A DNA stretch of 64,000 nt. Origin: Pseudoalteromonas luteoviolacea. Lineage in GTDB: Bacteria > Pseudomonadota > Gammaproteobacteria > Enterobacterales > Alteromonadaceae. This document shows positions 26,885-35,244 of the stretch, in pieces. The translations under genes were made by a program, and so were the position numbers. Within the stretch, counting starts at the first letter, position 1. The number at the start of each line of letters is the position of its first letter. The notes beneath the pieces are model-generated. The model saw only the letters and a list, made by a program, of their open reading frames with translations. It was not told the DNA's origin and did not search any database. The stretch is from contig NZ_CP015411.1 in NCBI RefSeq assembly GCF_001750165.1, positions 3,506,001-3,570,000 of the forward strand, in the 5' to 3' direction.

Positions 26885-29413
26885 TTACAATGCCTTTACC
26901 GATTTTTCGTTTACCACCGCATCAAATTCAGCCACCATCGTCTGGATAATAGGGTCTGAATTGACGGCATCTACAGCTTCTAAATATCGCTGTTGATCAA
27001 TATCTTGTTGTATTAAAAACGGAGTAGATTGCACCTGCTCAACAAACTCCATTTGCAGCTCTACCGGCTCGCTTAAGGCCAACGTAAATGACTGCTGTAA
27101 TTTATCTCTAAGCATAGGCGAGTCTAAATGCTGCTGATTTTGCTCAGCCTTTAATACACACAGATTGCCCTTTTTCTCGTACATCGCATGCAAAGCGAAC
27201 TGCCTAACGCGACCACTGAGCGCCATTTTCTCGATTAAGTTTGCCCAATCATCTTTTTCATATGCGAACTTCAAGCTGCTAATTGGGCTAGTAAAGTTTT
27301 CAGGCACAGGCATTTCAATTACATGCTCTTGCTCATCAACTTTTGCGGGAGTCGGTGATAGTTGCTCCAGTAACTCTGGCGCTAACTTACTCTCATCTTT
27401 CTTAAATCGCTCTGATATTTCAGGCTTTTTAGTTTTAGTGCGCGTTGGAATCGGAGTGTGAGGCTTTGTAGCGACTGGGGCTTGATCAGGTATTCTGGTT
27501 CCCTCTCCCTCAACTGGCAAGTTGTTTGGTGCCGGTTGCTCTACCCGTTGCTCGTAGGAAGGAGTTGGATTGTTTTTAGGAATGTGATTATCACTACTGG
27601 GCTTTTTTGGCGTTTCTTTGCCCCCTAATAACTTTCCTGCACCAGAAATCTGTCTATTTTGCAAAATTTTGGCGATGGCTGATTGCGCTTGCCCTTGCTT
27701 TTGCGCATAAAGTTGGCCTGGTGATGTATCAGCGTTCGCAGATACTTGAGCAGTGTTTTCAGGTAAGCCATTACTCTCTGGCGTAGGCTCGTTAAAGCCC
27801 TGTGCCGCAGCTTGCGCCATGATATCGTTATATTGTTGTTCATATTCAGGCGGTGTAGACCCCCCGCCTAAAGGGGCTCTATGAGGAGCTATTGGTGTAG
27901 TTGGCCGACCTGCTTCACTGTGAGATTCAGCGTGCTCTGATGCATGATGCAATGCGTTATGTATTGGTTCTGCCTGCGTAGCATGCGTAGGCGCACTATG
28001 CGGTGCATGATGTTCTGGTTCTGTCTGCGCCACGTGCGTCGTTGTACTAGACGGTGCATGATGTACAGTTTCTGCCTGCGCTACGTGCGTCGTTGTGCTA
28101 TGCGGTGCATGCTGAACAGGTTCTGCCTGCATGGGTTGCGCCAATGCACTTTGCTGCGCAGTATTAGCTGGCCTAGCTTGAGGTTGAGCCAAGTGCGCTT
28201 CGGGTTCGCTATTTAACGTTTTTTTTTGGTTATTGTTTAATATGTCGCGCAACGCACCTGCTTTGGACTTTTTTTCTTGTGCTTGATGTACTTTAGTAGC
28301 AGCAGGGAGAACTCCGGTTTGTGAGAAGTCAGTGCCTTCAAAAGCAAGCAACCTAAGCATTACCATTTCAAAGCCTAACTTAGCATCAGGCGCCCAGCTT
28401 AAATCTTTTTTGCCGCTCAATAGCAACTGGTATAACATCTGGGCTGTTTGTGGTGAAATTTCTTCTGCCAGAGCCTTCACTTGTTGTTGATCAAATTGAC
28501 CAACATGTGCAGCCTGTGGCACAAGTTGTGTCAATTGGATGATGTGTAATAGCGCTATTAAGTCATCAATGACACTAACAAAGTTACCATTTTTCAAAGC
28601 AATGTTTTCAACTTCTGCCATCAAAGCATTACCGTCTTGGCACAATACAGCACTCATGAGTAACATCGCATGTGCACTATCCATCAGGCCTAGCATCTGC
28701 TGTACTGCTGCTACAGTCAAATGCCCATTGGTTTGTGCAATTGCTTGATCGGTAAGGCTTAGTGCATCACGCATACTACCATCGGCAGCCTTAGCCAAAA
28801 CACTTAACGCATCATCTTCAAATTGGAAGTTTTCTTTTGGTAATATTTTCGCCAGTTGTTCAACAATTTGACCTTTCGCCATCGCATTCAAATTAAACTG
28901 TAAACAGCGAGATAAAATCGTAATTGGTAACTTTTGTGGATCCGTCGTGGCCAGTAAAAACTTCACATGCTCTGGCGGCTCTTCTAACGTCTTGAGTAAT
29001 GCGTTGAAACTGTGCTTCGACAGCATGTGTACTTCGTCAATTAAATAGACTTTGTAACGGCCTCGCGTTGGTGCATATTGGACGTTATCTAATATTTCCC
29101 TCGTATCTTCTACTTTGGTTCTTGATGCCGCATCAATCTCAATCAGATCGATGAATTTACCTGCCTCGATCTCTTCACAAGTACTGCACTGCCCACACGG
29201 GGTAGAAGATATACCTTGCTCACAATTCAAGCTTTTAGCAAAGATCCTAGCAATAGTCGTTTTGCCCACACCTCGGGTACCTGTAAACAAATAAGCATGA
29301 TGTAACCTTTGCTCATTTAAGGCATTAATCAATGCCTGCTTTACATGTTCCTGACCCATCATTTCATGGAATGATTGAGGCCGCCACTTTCTTGCTAAGA
29401 CCTGATAGCTCAT
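26885..29413 (-). CDS. dnaX: DNA polymerase III subunit tau/gamma DnaX
   Basis: The 842-residue protein has the clamp-loader AAA+ domain with Walker A GTRGVGKTT near residues 44–52, a four-cysteine zinc module, DEVHML and the LSRC sensor. After about residue 380 there is a long low-complexity linker with four 17-residue His-rich repeats, and the end is a tau-type polymerase/helicase-binding domain. It is longer than E. coli tau (643 residues), mostly because of the linker. A run of nine A in the coding strand at codon ~396 is a likely slippage site giving a shorter gamma form. The start lies 5 bp after the apt stop, so the genes are co-transcribed. Confidence 0.96.
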   Translation of the reverse strand: MSYQVLARKWRPQSFHEMMGQEHVKQALINALNEQRLHHAYLFTGTRGVGKTTIARIFAKSLNCEQGISSTPCGQCSTCEEIEAGKFIDLIEIDAASRTKVEDTREILDNVQYAPTRGRYKVYLIDEVHMLSKHSFNALLKTLEEPPEHVKFLLATTDPQKLPITILSRCLQFNLNAMAKGQIVEQLAKILPKENFQFEDDALSVLAKAADGSMRDALSLTDQAIAQTNGHLTVAAVQQMLGLMDSAHAMLLMSAVLCQDGNALMAEVENIALKNGNFVSVIDDLIALLHIIQLTQLVPQAAHVGQFDQQQVKALAEEISPQTAQMLYQLLLSGKKDLSWAPDAKLGFEMVMLRLLAFEGTDFSQTGVLPAATKVHQAQEKKSKAGALRDILNNNQKKTLNSEPEAHLAQPQARPANTAQQSALAQPMQAEPVQHAPHSTTTHVAQAETVHHAPSSTTTHVAQTEPEHHAPHSAPTHATQAEPIHNALHHASEHAESHSEAGRPTTPIAPHRAPLGGGSTPPEYEQQYNDIMAQAAAQGFNEPTPESNGLPENTAQVSANADTSPGQLYAQKQGQAQSAIAKILQNRQISGAGKLLGGKETPKKPSSDNHIPKNNPTPSYEQRVEQPAPNNLPVEGEGTRIPDQAPVATKPHTPIPTRTKTKKPEISERFKKDESKLAPELLEQLSPTPAKVDEQEHVIEMPVPENFTSPISSLKFAYEKDDWANLIEKMALSGRVRQFALHAMYEKKGNLCVLKAEQNQQHLDSPMLRDKLQQSFTLALSEPVELQMEFVEQVQSTPFLIQQDIDQQRYLEAVDAVNSDPIIQTMVAEFDAVVNEKSVKAL
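27926..28129 (-). repeat. Four 17-codon His-rich repeats inside dnaX
   Basis: Units QAEPVQHAPHSTTTHVA, QAETVHHAPSSTTTHVA, QTEPEHHAPHSAPTHAT and QAEPIHNALHHASEHAE follow each other in frame (51 bp each). They form part of the flexible linker between the clamp-loader core and the tau tail. Confidence 0.85.
28219..28227 (-). promoter_or_regulatory. A9 slippery run in dnaX (probable frameshift or transcript slippage site)
   Basis: The coding strand reads CAA AAA AAA ACG, nine A in a row. A -1 shift reaches TAG after a few codons and a +1 shift reaches TAA at once, so either would end translation near residue 400, at the end of the clamp-loader core, close to the size of E. coli gamma (431 residues). 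No strong downstream stem was found by eye. Confidence 0.6.
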
Positions 29414-29418
29414 TAATA

Positions 29419-29964
29419 CTACTCGCCGTCGAATTCTACTAATTTTAGAATATTAATACCCAATGCAGCCACTCGCTCCTCACCACCAAGCTCAGGCAAT
29501 GAAATAACAAAAGCAGCATCAGTTGCTTGACCACCTAGACGAGAAACTAACTTAGCAGTCGCTTCAATCGTACCACCGGTTGCCAACAAATCATCCACCA
29601 ATAATACTTTATCACCCTCAGCAACTGCGTCCGTGTGAAGCTCTAGCGTATCTTCTCCGTATTCTAGTTGGTAAGACTGGCTGATCACTTCTCTTGGCAA
29701 CTTACCAGGTTTGCGCACAGGAATAAAAGGAATCCCAAGCGCTAACGCTAGCGGTGCACCAAAAATAAACCCGCGAGACTCAGTGCCAATGATTTTGTCA
29801 AATCCTTGGTCCTTATATGCTGCTACAAACGCGTCCATCGTCGCTTGAAATGCTTCAGGGTTTGCAAGTAATGTAGTTACATCTCTAAACATAATGCCAG
29901 CTTTAGGATAATCAGGCACTGTTGCGATACTATCTTTGATCAAAGACAAATTTTGTTGTGTCAT
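29419..29964 (-). CDS. apt: Adenine phosphoribosyltransferase
   Basis: The 181-residue protein has the PRPP-binding motif VLLVDDLLATGGT and the adenine-specific N-terminal half (FRDVTTLLANPEAF, GTESRGFIFGAPLA). It converts adenine and PRPP to AMP. It is the first gene of apt–dnaX–ybaB, as in E. coli. Confidence 0.97.
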   Translation of the reverse strand: MTQQNLSLIKDSIATVPDYPKAGIMFRDVTTLLANPEAFQATMDAFVAAYKDQGFDKIIGTESRGFIFGAPLALALGIPFIPVRKPGKLPREVISQSYQLEYGEDTLELHTDAVAEGDKVLLVDDLLATGGTIEATAKLVSRLGGQATDAAFVISLPELGGEERVAALGINILKLVEFDGE

Positions 29965-30147
29965 AATCGTTCAGTTATAAGGTTTATTTTAGAAAGGAGA
30001 TGATTATAACAAGAAAGGATCGACTTTAAACTGGAATGGACAAAAATCGGAGAAAAAACGACTAAAGGTTTAATAAATGGGCCAAACTCGATGAATAAGT
30101 GACCCACTCATTATTCTTGTAACCCAATAATAATTTTGTTTAGAAGT

Positions 30148-30267
30148 TTAGCCACCTAAAGTAGCCCAGCCAAGGATCGCATTTAAACACCCAACGACCA
30201 CAAAAAGCACTAAAAATGCTAAAAAGTACTTTAGACTGAATGGATCTTTACGTTCTGAATTAGACAT
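30148..30267 (-). CDS. 39-residue single-pass membrane protein downstream of the HvfC-like gene
   Basis: The ATG at 30267 has a clear AAAAAGGTA ribosome site and gives MSNSERKDPFSLKYFLAFLV and a further 19 residues: a short basic/polar N-terminus, one membrane helix (about residues 13–33) and a glycine-rich tail. It is 80 bp after the HvfC-like gene on the same strand, so it may be the fourth member of the copper-RiPP cluster. A longer in-frame reading to 30351 exists but has no support. Confidence 0.65.
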   Translation of the reverse strand: MSNSERKDPFSLKYFLAFLVLFVVVGCLNAILGWATLGG

Positions 30268-30347
30268 GAAAGTTACCTTTTTAAGAGCCTTGACCCCATA
30301 TGAAGAGCACAAGACGTTAGCACGAGCATGCGCTATTTTAGTGTAAG

Positions 30348-31118
30348 TCACGACCTCAACAAAGCTGAATTGTTCTTTTTATCTACAATGATACCTAACT
30401 CTGTAAATTGCTGAAGTGTCTGTAATGCACCCAGTAATAGTTGCTCAGCGCTAAACCCTGGGATCTGTTGAGCTATTTGCTCACTTAACTGTAAAATACT
30501 CACACCTGGGTTTTGTTCAATACTCGTCAATAACAAGCTCGTCATCGGGTTAAGAGCTATAAATTGCGTTTCGTCGTCATGGTCACGATAAACAACAAAC
30601 CCATATGGCCCCCCTTCAGGCTCCGAAGGTTGAAAATCCGTTTGGATTTGGTGAACAGGAAAGGTATATTGAACACATTGTGCGACACTTGAAAGATACA
30701 AAGCATCATTTTCTTGGATCCGTTCATCACGAATTCTATCACTCGGCTCACGCTTTAAGATAGACACATTGAGTTCTACCCACTCATAATGCGCCAGCTC
30801 ATACATAAATACAGGATCGTACTCCGTTGGCTGATACGTGTTTTCTAAAAAATGTAGAAACTCCTGACTTATCTCCAAAAAATATGGACTTTCACACGAA
30901 TGCTGAGCAAAGAACTTTCTTACTAGACTATACCACTCACATTGATTATATAGGCTCTTTAATACCGGAAACGCTGAAGCAACGAAGCCCTCCACATTGT
31001 TAAAAAATAACTCTCTATAAATCTTCATCCTCCGCTCTTCAACATCTGAGGGTTTTGCAACATTATCTGGATCTTTAATGTGTGCCACAAATGAAGCCTG
31101 AACCTCCTGGAATGACAT
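30348..31118 (-). CDS. HvfC/BufC-like protein (DUF2063)
   Basis: The 256-residue protein has the DUF2063 N-terminal region (AHIKDPDNVAKPSDVEERRMKIY, then FFNNVEGFVASAFPVL) and a C-terminal winged-helix-like part. These proteins are recognition partners of DUF692 (MNIO) enzymes that modify copper-binding RiPPs. Its start overlaps the DUF692 stop by one base, so the two are coupled, and the precursor gene lies directly upstream. The symbol follows function only by family; the substrate is inferred. Confidence 0.88.
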   Translation of the reverse strand: MSFQEVQASFVAHIKDPDNVAKPSDVEERRMKIYRELFFNNVEGFVASAFPVLKSLYNQCEWYSLVRKFFAQHSCESPYFLEISQEFLHFLENTYQPTEYDPVFMYELAHYEWVELNVSILKREPSDRIRDERIQENDALYLSSVAQCVQYTFPVHQIQTDFQPSEPEGGPYGFVVYRDHDDETQFIALNPMTSLLLTSIEQNPGVSILQLSEQIAQQIPGFSAEQLLLGALQTLQQFTELGIIVDKKNNSALLRS

Positions 31119-31957
31119 TAAGCAATCCCCTTTTTCGCATGTTGAAACGACGCTTGAATATGATGAATTTGCTGTACCTCTTCAAGTAAAATCTCATAAG
31201 GTGGAATGTTAAAATCACGTTCTAATAGTGTTGGGAAAACACCATGGATCTCATAGGCATTATGCAATAATTGCCAGACAGGATCACATACATCTGCACC
31301 ATGTGTGTCAACGAGTAAATCTTTATCCTCCTCGTAGTGACCTGCAATATGCCCATATGCAATACGCTCTGAAGGAAGTGCAGCTAAAAATGCATTGGCA
31401 TCGTATCCATGATTAATTGAATTTACATAGATATTGTTAACATCCAGCAATAAATCACAATCGGCCTCTTGTAAAACTGCTAAAGTAAACTCCAGCTCAG
31501 TGATATTTTGGCCTGGTGCAGCATAGTAAGACACATTTTCGACCGCAATACGTCGCTCAAGCCTGTCTTGCACCTCTGCAATTCGCTTGGCGGTATGTAC
31601 AACGGCCTCTTCGGTAAATGGAATGGGCATCAAGTCATACATATGCCCATTACCCGAACAATAGCTGAGATGCTCGCTGTAGCACTTAATGTTATGTTGT
31701 GCAAAAAACGCTTTTAAGTTTGCAATAAACTCCGTATCAAGTGCATCTGTAGAGCCAAGTGATAATGATAAGCCGTGGCACACAAAGTTATGCTGATCGG
31801 TCAGTTTCGCGAATTGTGAACCAAACTTTCCTCCCAATGTCATCCAGTTTTCTGGTGCAACTTCATAAAAATCCACCAAATTAGAAGGTCGACGGAGTGC
31901 ATCGTCTAACATCTCTCTACGAAGCCCTAAACCTACATTGCCAAAAGCTTGTTTCAT
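31118..31957 (-). CDS. HvfB/BufB-like multinuclear iron oxidase (DUF692, MNIO)
   Basis: The ~279-residue protein starts MKQAFGNVGLGLRREMLDDA and has the DUF692 TIM-barrel signatures: VAPENWM, HGLSLSLGS, YSEHLSY, AVENVSYY, LLDVNNIYVN and AYGHIAGH, which carry the iron-binding His, Glu, Asp and Asn residues. MNIO enzymes use two or three irons and oxygen to change cysteines in RiPP precursors; HvfB/BufB types make thioamide–oxazolone or thiooxazole groups that bind copper. The ATG at 31957 has an AAGG site; an upstream TTG adds seven residues. Confidence 0.9.
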   Translation of the reverse strand: MKQAFGNVGLGLRREMLDDALRRPSNLVDFYEVAPENWMTLGGKFGSQFAKLTDQHNFVCHGLSLSLGSTDALDTEFIANLKAFFAQHNIKCYSEHLSYCSGNGHMYDLMPIPFTEEAVVHTAKRIAEVQDRLERRIAVENVSYYAAPGQNITELEFTLAVLQEADCDLLLDVNNIYVNSINHGYDANAFLAALPSERIAYGHIAGHYEEDKDLLVDTHGADVCDPVWQLLHNAYEIHGVFPTLLERDFNIPPYEILLEEVQQIHHIQASFQHAKKGIA

Positions 31958-32003
31958 TACCACTGCCTTAGTTCTCAATTTCTATATTAATCTAAAATTT
32001 AGA

Positions 32004-32417
32004 TTAGTGGCTACCACCACATTTACCTTCACCGCATTTGCCTTCTTTATTTTTTGTGCTGCCGCCACATTTACCTTCGCCGCACTTACCTTCTTTGCTT
32101 TTAGCGCCACCACATTTACCTTCGCCGCATTTGCCTTCTTTGCTTTTAGCACCGCCGCACTTGCCCTCACCGCATTTGCCTTCTTTGCTTTTAGCGCCGC
32201 CACACTTACCTTCACCACATTTGCCTTCTTTACTTTTTGCATCACCGCCGCATTTCCCTTCACCACATTTGCCTTCACTCGCATCCAGCTGATAGCCAGC
32301 AGTTAAAACTTCATATGAAAATGGGTTTGCAGAAGCCTCACCAGAAGCCAATGCCGCAGTACTCGCAACAGCTGCACTCAAAGTTAGTGCTAGGGTATTT
32401 TTCTTTACTGTATTCAT
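32004..32417 (-). CDS. HvfA/BufA-like RiPP precursor with twelve EGKCG motifs
   Basis: The 137-residue protein starts MNTVKKNTLALTLSAAVAST with a typical signal peptide, a leader-like stretch (NPFSYEVLTAGYQLDAS), and then six tandem EGKCGEGKCGG units separated by short (A)KSK-type spacers. It has 12 cysteines, all in EGKCG. This is the precursor type modified by DUF692/DUF2063 pairs, which follow 46 bp downstream. The mature product should be periplasmic or secreted and bind copper. H. influenzae HvfA has fewer EGKCG motifs from memory, so this is a long version. Confidence 0.9.
   Translation of the reverse strand: MNTVKKNTLALTLSAAVASTAALASGEASANPFSYEVLTAGYQLDASEGKCGEGKCGGDAKSKEGKCGEGKCGGAKSKEGKCGEGKCGGAKSKEGKCGEGKCGGAKSKEGKCGEGKCGGSTKNKEGKCGEGKCGGSH
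32007..32281 (-). repeat. 45-bp in-frame tandem repeats coding for EGKCGEGKCGG units
   Basis: Six copies of a 45–48-bp unit, nearly identical at DNA level, fill the 3' two-thirds of the RiPP precursor gene. Such repeats can expand and contract, so copy number may differ between strains. Confidence 0.88.
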
Positions 32418-32613
32418 AATTATTTCTCTCAATCATTAATTCGGGTTCATTCAATAGACCCTATTACTTAAAAACAAATTTCAAAGTTTTTCTGTTTTGA
32501 GTGTAGAGCCACATGTCGTGGGTACTTAGAGTATGAGGAACAGATAAGATTTATATTAATAATTCGCTCCATCTCATATAGAATAGCCCGAATTTTACTT
32601 TGGTGCAGTACTG

Positions 32614-33594
32614 ATGAAACTTATATTGGCCCCGATGGAGGGCGTTGTCGACTTTAAAATGCGTGAATTACTTACCGACCTTGGCGGATTCGATCTTTGC
32701 GTCACTGAGTTTGTGCGTGTGGTTGACCTAACTTTGCCAAGAAGAGTTTTCGTGCGCTATTGCCCAGAGCTACTAAACGGGGGGCTAACTCGATCAGGTA
32801 CCCCCGTGAGAATACAATTGTTAGGTCAAGTACCCCATGTGCTTGCAGCAAACGCCAGAAAAGCCGTTAAGCTTGGCTCCCATGGTATTGATCTCAACTT
32901 TGGCTGCCCTGCAAAAACCGTCAATAAGAGCAAAGGCGGTGCGGTACTACTTAAAGAGCCTGAACAAATTTATCAAATTATTAAAGCTGTTCGCGAGGCC
33001 GTTCCTGAAGAGCATGTAGTCAGTGCCAAAATCCGATTAGGGTTTGATGATGATGCCAACAGCTGTGAAATCGTCGATGCCGTACAGAGTGCAGGCGCAT
33101 CATCCTTAGCCATTCACGCAAGAACTAAGCGGGATGGTTATCGACCTCCAGCCTACTGGGAAAAAATCCCACCTCTACTGGAAAGACTGACTATACCTGT
33201 GGTTGCAAATGGTGAAATATGGCAAATAGAAGACGCTATTCGATGTCAGCAGCAAAGTCAGTGTCAAGACCTTATGTTAGGTCGCGGTGCACTTGCCACA
33301 CCTGATCTAGCAGCAAAAATAAAGGCACATGTTCAGGCTCGAACCTATAAGCCATTAGACTGGCAAGAGGTTGTATATCATATTGTCAATTCTTCAATGC
33401 ACCAAGACGAAAATGTCAGTGAGAAATACTTTTCAGCCAGAACAAAGCAATGGCTTGGTTATTTAAAATTGCAGTACCCTGAAGCACACGATTTATTTGA
33501 GGAAATAAAACGTCTAAAAGCAAAATCGGACGTCGTTACTGTATTACAGAAATATGCAAAATCTCCGTCACTTGATTCAAATCATAACATCTAA
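32614..33594 (+). CDS. dusC: tRNA-dihydrouridine(16) synthase DusC
   Basis: The 326-residue protein starts MKLILAPMEGVVDFKMRELL and has the Dus catalytic cysteine in NFGCPAKTVNKSKGG, plus VSAKIRLGFDD and the FMN-phosphate site LMLGRGALATPDLA. The C-terminal YFSARTKQWLGYL is typical of DusC. It reduces uridine 16 in tRNA. It is divergent from the RiPP cluster. Confidence 0.92.
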   Translation: MKLILAPMEGVVDFKMRELLTDLGGFDLCVTEFVRVVDLTLPRRVFVRYCPELLNGGLTRSGTPVRIQLLGQVPHVLAANARKAVKLGSHGIDLNFGCPAKTVNKSKGGAVLLKEPEQIYQIIKAVREAVPEEHVVSAKIRLGFDDDANSCEIVDAVQSAGASSLAIHARTKRDGYRPPAYWEKIPPLLERLTIPVVANGEIWQIEDAIRCQQQSQCQDLMLGRGALATPDLAAKIKAHVQARTYKPLDWQEVVYHIVNSSMHQDENVSEKYFSARTKQWLGYLKLQYPEAHDLFEEIKRLKAKSDVVTVLQKYAKSPSLDSNHNI

Positions 33595-33638
33595 CTGACT
33601 CTGCAATAGATAATGGGCATTCAGAGGAGAATCTGCCC

Positions 33639-34004
33639 ATGAATGAAAATCTACTAAAGCAATGCCAAGTAAAATTGAAAGAGGAGCTTGTTCAAACACG
33701 AGCAAGCTTTGTTCAAGATTTGAGAACAAATACAAATCCAGTTATTTTAGAACTCGCAGAGGAATTAGAAAGTACTTCCCCTTCAGACTGGATTGATAGC
33801 ATTAATGAAAAGATATGCCCAAACCAATTTCCCAGTTATCAAAGGCTCGTTCAAATTGAAGCGGCATTGTGCCAAATTGATATAGGACAATTTGGATTTT
33901 GCTGCGACTGTGAAAAAGAGATCGAAGATAAACTGTTAGAGCAAGATCCAGCGACACAGAGATGTTCTCAATGTTGTCCCAACAAAGTACTTATTGAAGT
34001 TTAA
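33639..34004 (+). CDS. DksA/TraR-type C4 zinc-finger protein
   Basis: The 121-residue protein has a helical N-terminus and a C-terminal zinc finger, FGFCCDCEKEIEDKLL and RCSQCC, the CxxC–x–CxxC pattern of DksA/TraR. Such proteins bind the secondary channel of RNA polymerase. It follows dusC by 45 bp, with an AGAGGAG ribosome site. Its 3' end overlaps the convergent lipoprotein gene by 14 bp. Confidence 0.85.
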   Translation: MNENLLKQCQVKLKEELVQTRASFVQDLRTNTNPVILELAEELESTSPSDWIDSINEKICPNQFPSYQRLVQIEAALCQIDIGQFGFCCDCEKEIEDKLLEQDPATQRCSQCCPNKVLIEV

Positions 34005-35010
34005 GTTGCTCTAAAAACACAAGAATTGTTGCGGGATAAAATACTATACTTTTCAGTAACGCATAGGCTTGCGCTTCATTCAGATTTAACCGAGTTTGTA
34101 ACCTATGCATTGCTTGTTGCTGAGACCACGAAAACGCATGCACGCCCAAGTCAACCTCTGCTACGATGGCAGCAATCTTAAGCGTATCTTTATCTATCGA
34201 AAGCTGACATTGTGCAACTGTTTTGCGAATATCGATAAAGTGATCACGCCAATTAAGCCCCGGCGCATGCTCACAGCCTTCATCAAGTAGCATAAGAGCA
34301 GCAGGCTGTACTGACGAGGTAAGAAGCTGCTTATTAGGTGATATGTTTTTCGGCACGTCTGCTTTTACAGCGTTGAGCAAGCGAGTCAAGTCATGAGGTG
34401 TGCTTACATGACCCAAATAGTAATTTAATTTACTTTGATACCACTCCGTTCCATTGGGCAACTGAGACAAACCGATCCCAGAACGAGTGTTATATTGCTG
34501 CAAGAACACAGTCAGCGCTTCTTTTTCATCACTTTGATGCTTCGTCTCAGCCAGATATGCAAGCAACTGTTCTTTTTCTATTCTAGAAATCAGTATGTTA
34601 CTATCCCTAGCACTTTCAAGCCTCTTTTGAGTACGATTTAACCATGCATCGACTTGTTGATAATTAAAGTGTTCCAAAGCTTTCTTTGCGATGTTCGACT
34701 GCATCGGCCAGCCTAAATATCGCTCTGGATAACGCTGTTGGATTGTCAAATAAGCCAATGTGTCCTTATCATTGGGTGCTATCTGACTTTGATCAAGTGT
34801 ATTCAATAGTGAATTGCGACGGAACAAATATAATTCATCATAAGGCATGACCTTTTCAGCGCTTGCTATTGTGTTATCAAGCATGAACCAATTGAGGGCT
34901 TGAACCCGCTCCTTAAATTGCGCCAAATTAATCCGTTCACTTGGCTCACTGCAAGCACCTAAAAAAAGCCCACTCGCTAGCACAGCTATTACGCCACTAA
35001 GCCTCAACAT
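33991..35010 (-). CDS. Putative lipoprotein with a DUF885-like segment
   Basis: The ~339-residue protein starts MLRLSGVIAVLASGLFLGAC, with a lipobox LGAC, so it is probably anchored in the outer membrane or periplasmic leaflet. The segment GIGLSQLPNGTEWYQSKLNYYLG recalls the LPNG-x3-Y motif of DUF885 proteins, but the HExxH-like part of that family is not seen. A longer start at 35025 adds five residues. Function unknown. Confidence 0.65.
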   Translation of the reverse strand: MLRLSGVIAVLASGLFLGACSEPSERINLAQFKERVQALNWFMLDNTIASAEKVMPYDELYLFRRNSLLNTLDQSQIAPNDKDTLAYLTIQQRYPERYLGWPMQSNIAKKALEHFNYQQVDAWLNRTQKRLESARDSNILISRIEKEQLLAYLAETKHQSDEKEALTVFLQQYNTRSGIGLSQLPNGTEWYQSKLNYYLGHVSTPHDLTRLLNAVKADVPKNISPNKQLLTSSVQPAALMLLDEGCEHAPGLNWRDHFIDIRKTVAQCQLSIDKDTLKIAAIVAEVDLGVHAFSWSQQQAMHRLQTRLNLNEAQAYALLKSIVFYPATILVFLEQLKLQ

Positions 35011-35217
35011 ATTATCTCCATACATATCATTTTATCTAAATTGGCTAATAATCTAACGTTAACCGTCATAACATTATTCATCACTTTATGAAAACAGAAA
35101 CGAGTCAGACACTTAGTGTACCGCTCACCAACTCAGGATAAGTGTAAATATAGCCTGCAAGTGTACGCAAATTTATAAGGATAAACATGTTTTGAATCAA
35201 ACTTTGGAAGAGGCAAT

Positions 35218-35241
35218 AAAAAAGCCCCTTTCGGGGCTTTT
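35218..35241 (-). terminator. Terminator of the TonB2-type operon
   Basis: AAAGCCCC-TTTC-GGGGCTTT stem-loop with a T run on the minus strand, directly after the TPR gene stop. Confidence 0.88.
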
Positions 35242-35244
35242 AAA

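Noticed and set aside
31938..32306. Open frames on the plus strand and in the other frames of the RiPP precursor.
   Set aside because: They are long only because of the 45-bp repeats; the minus-strand frame with a signal peptide and EGKCG is the right one.
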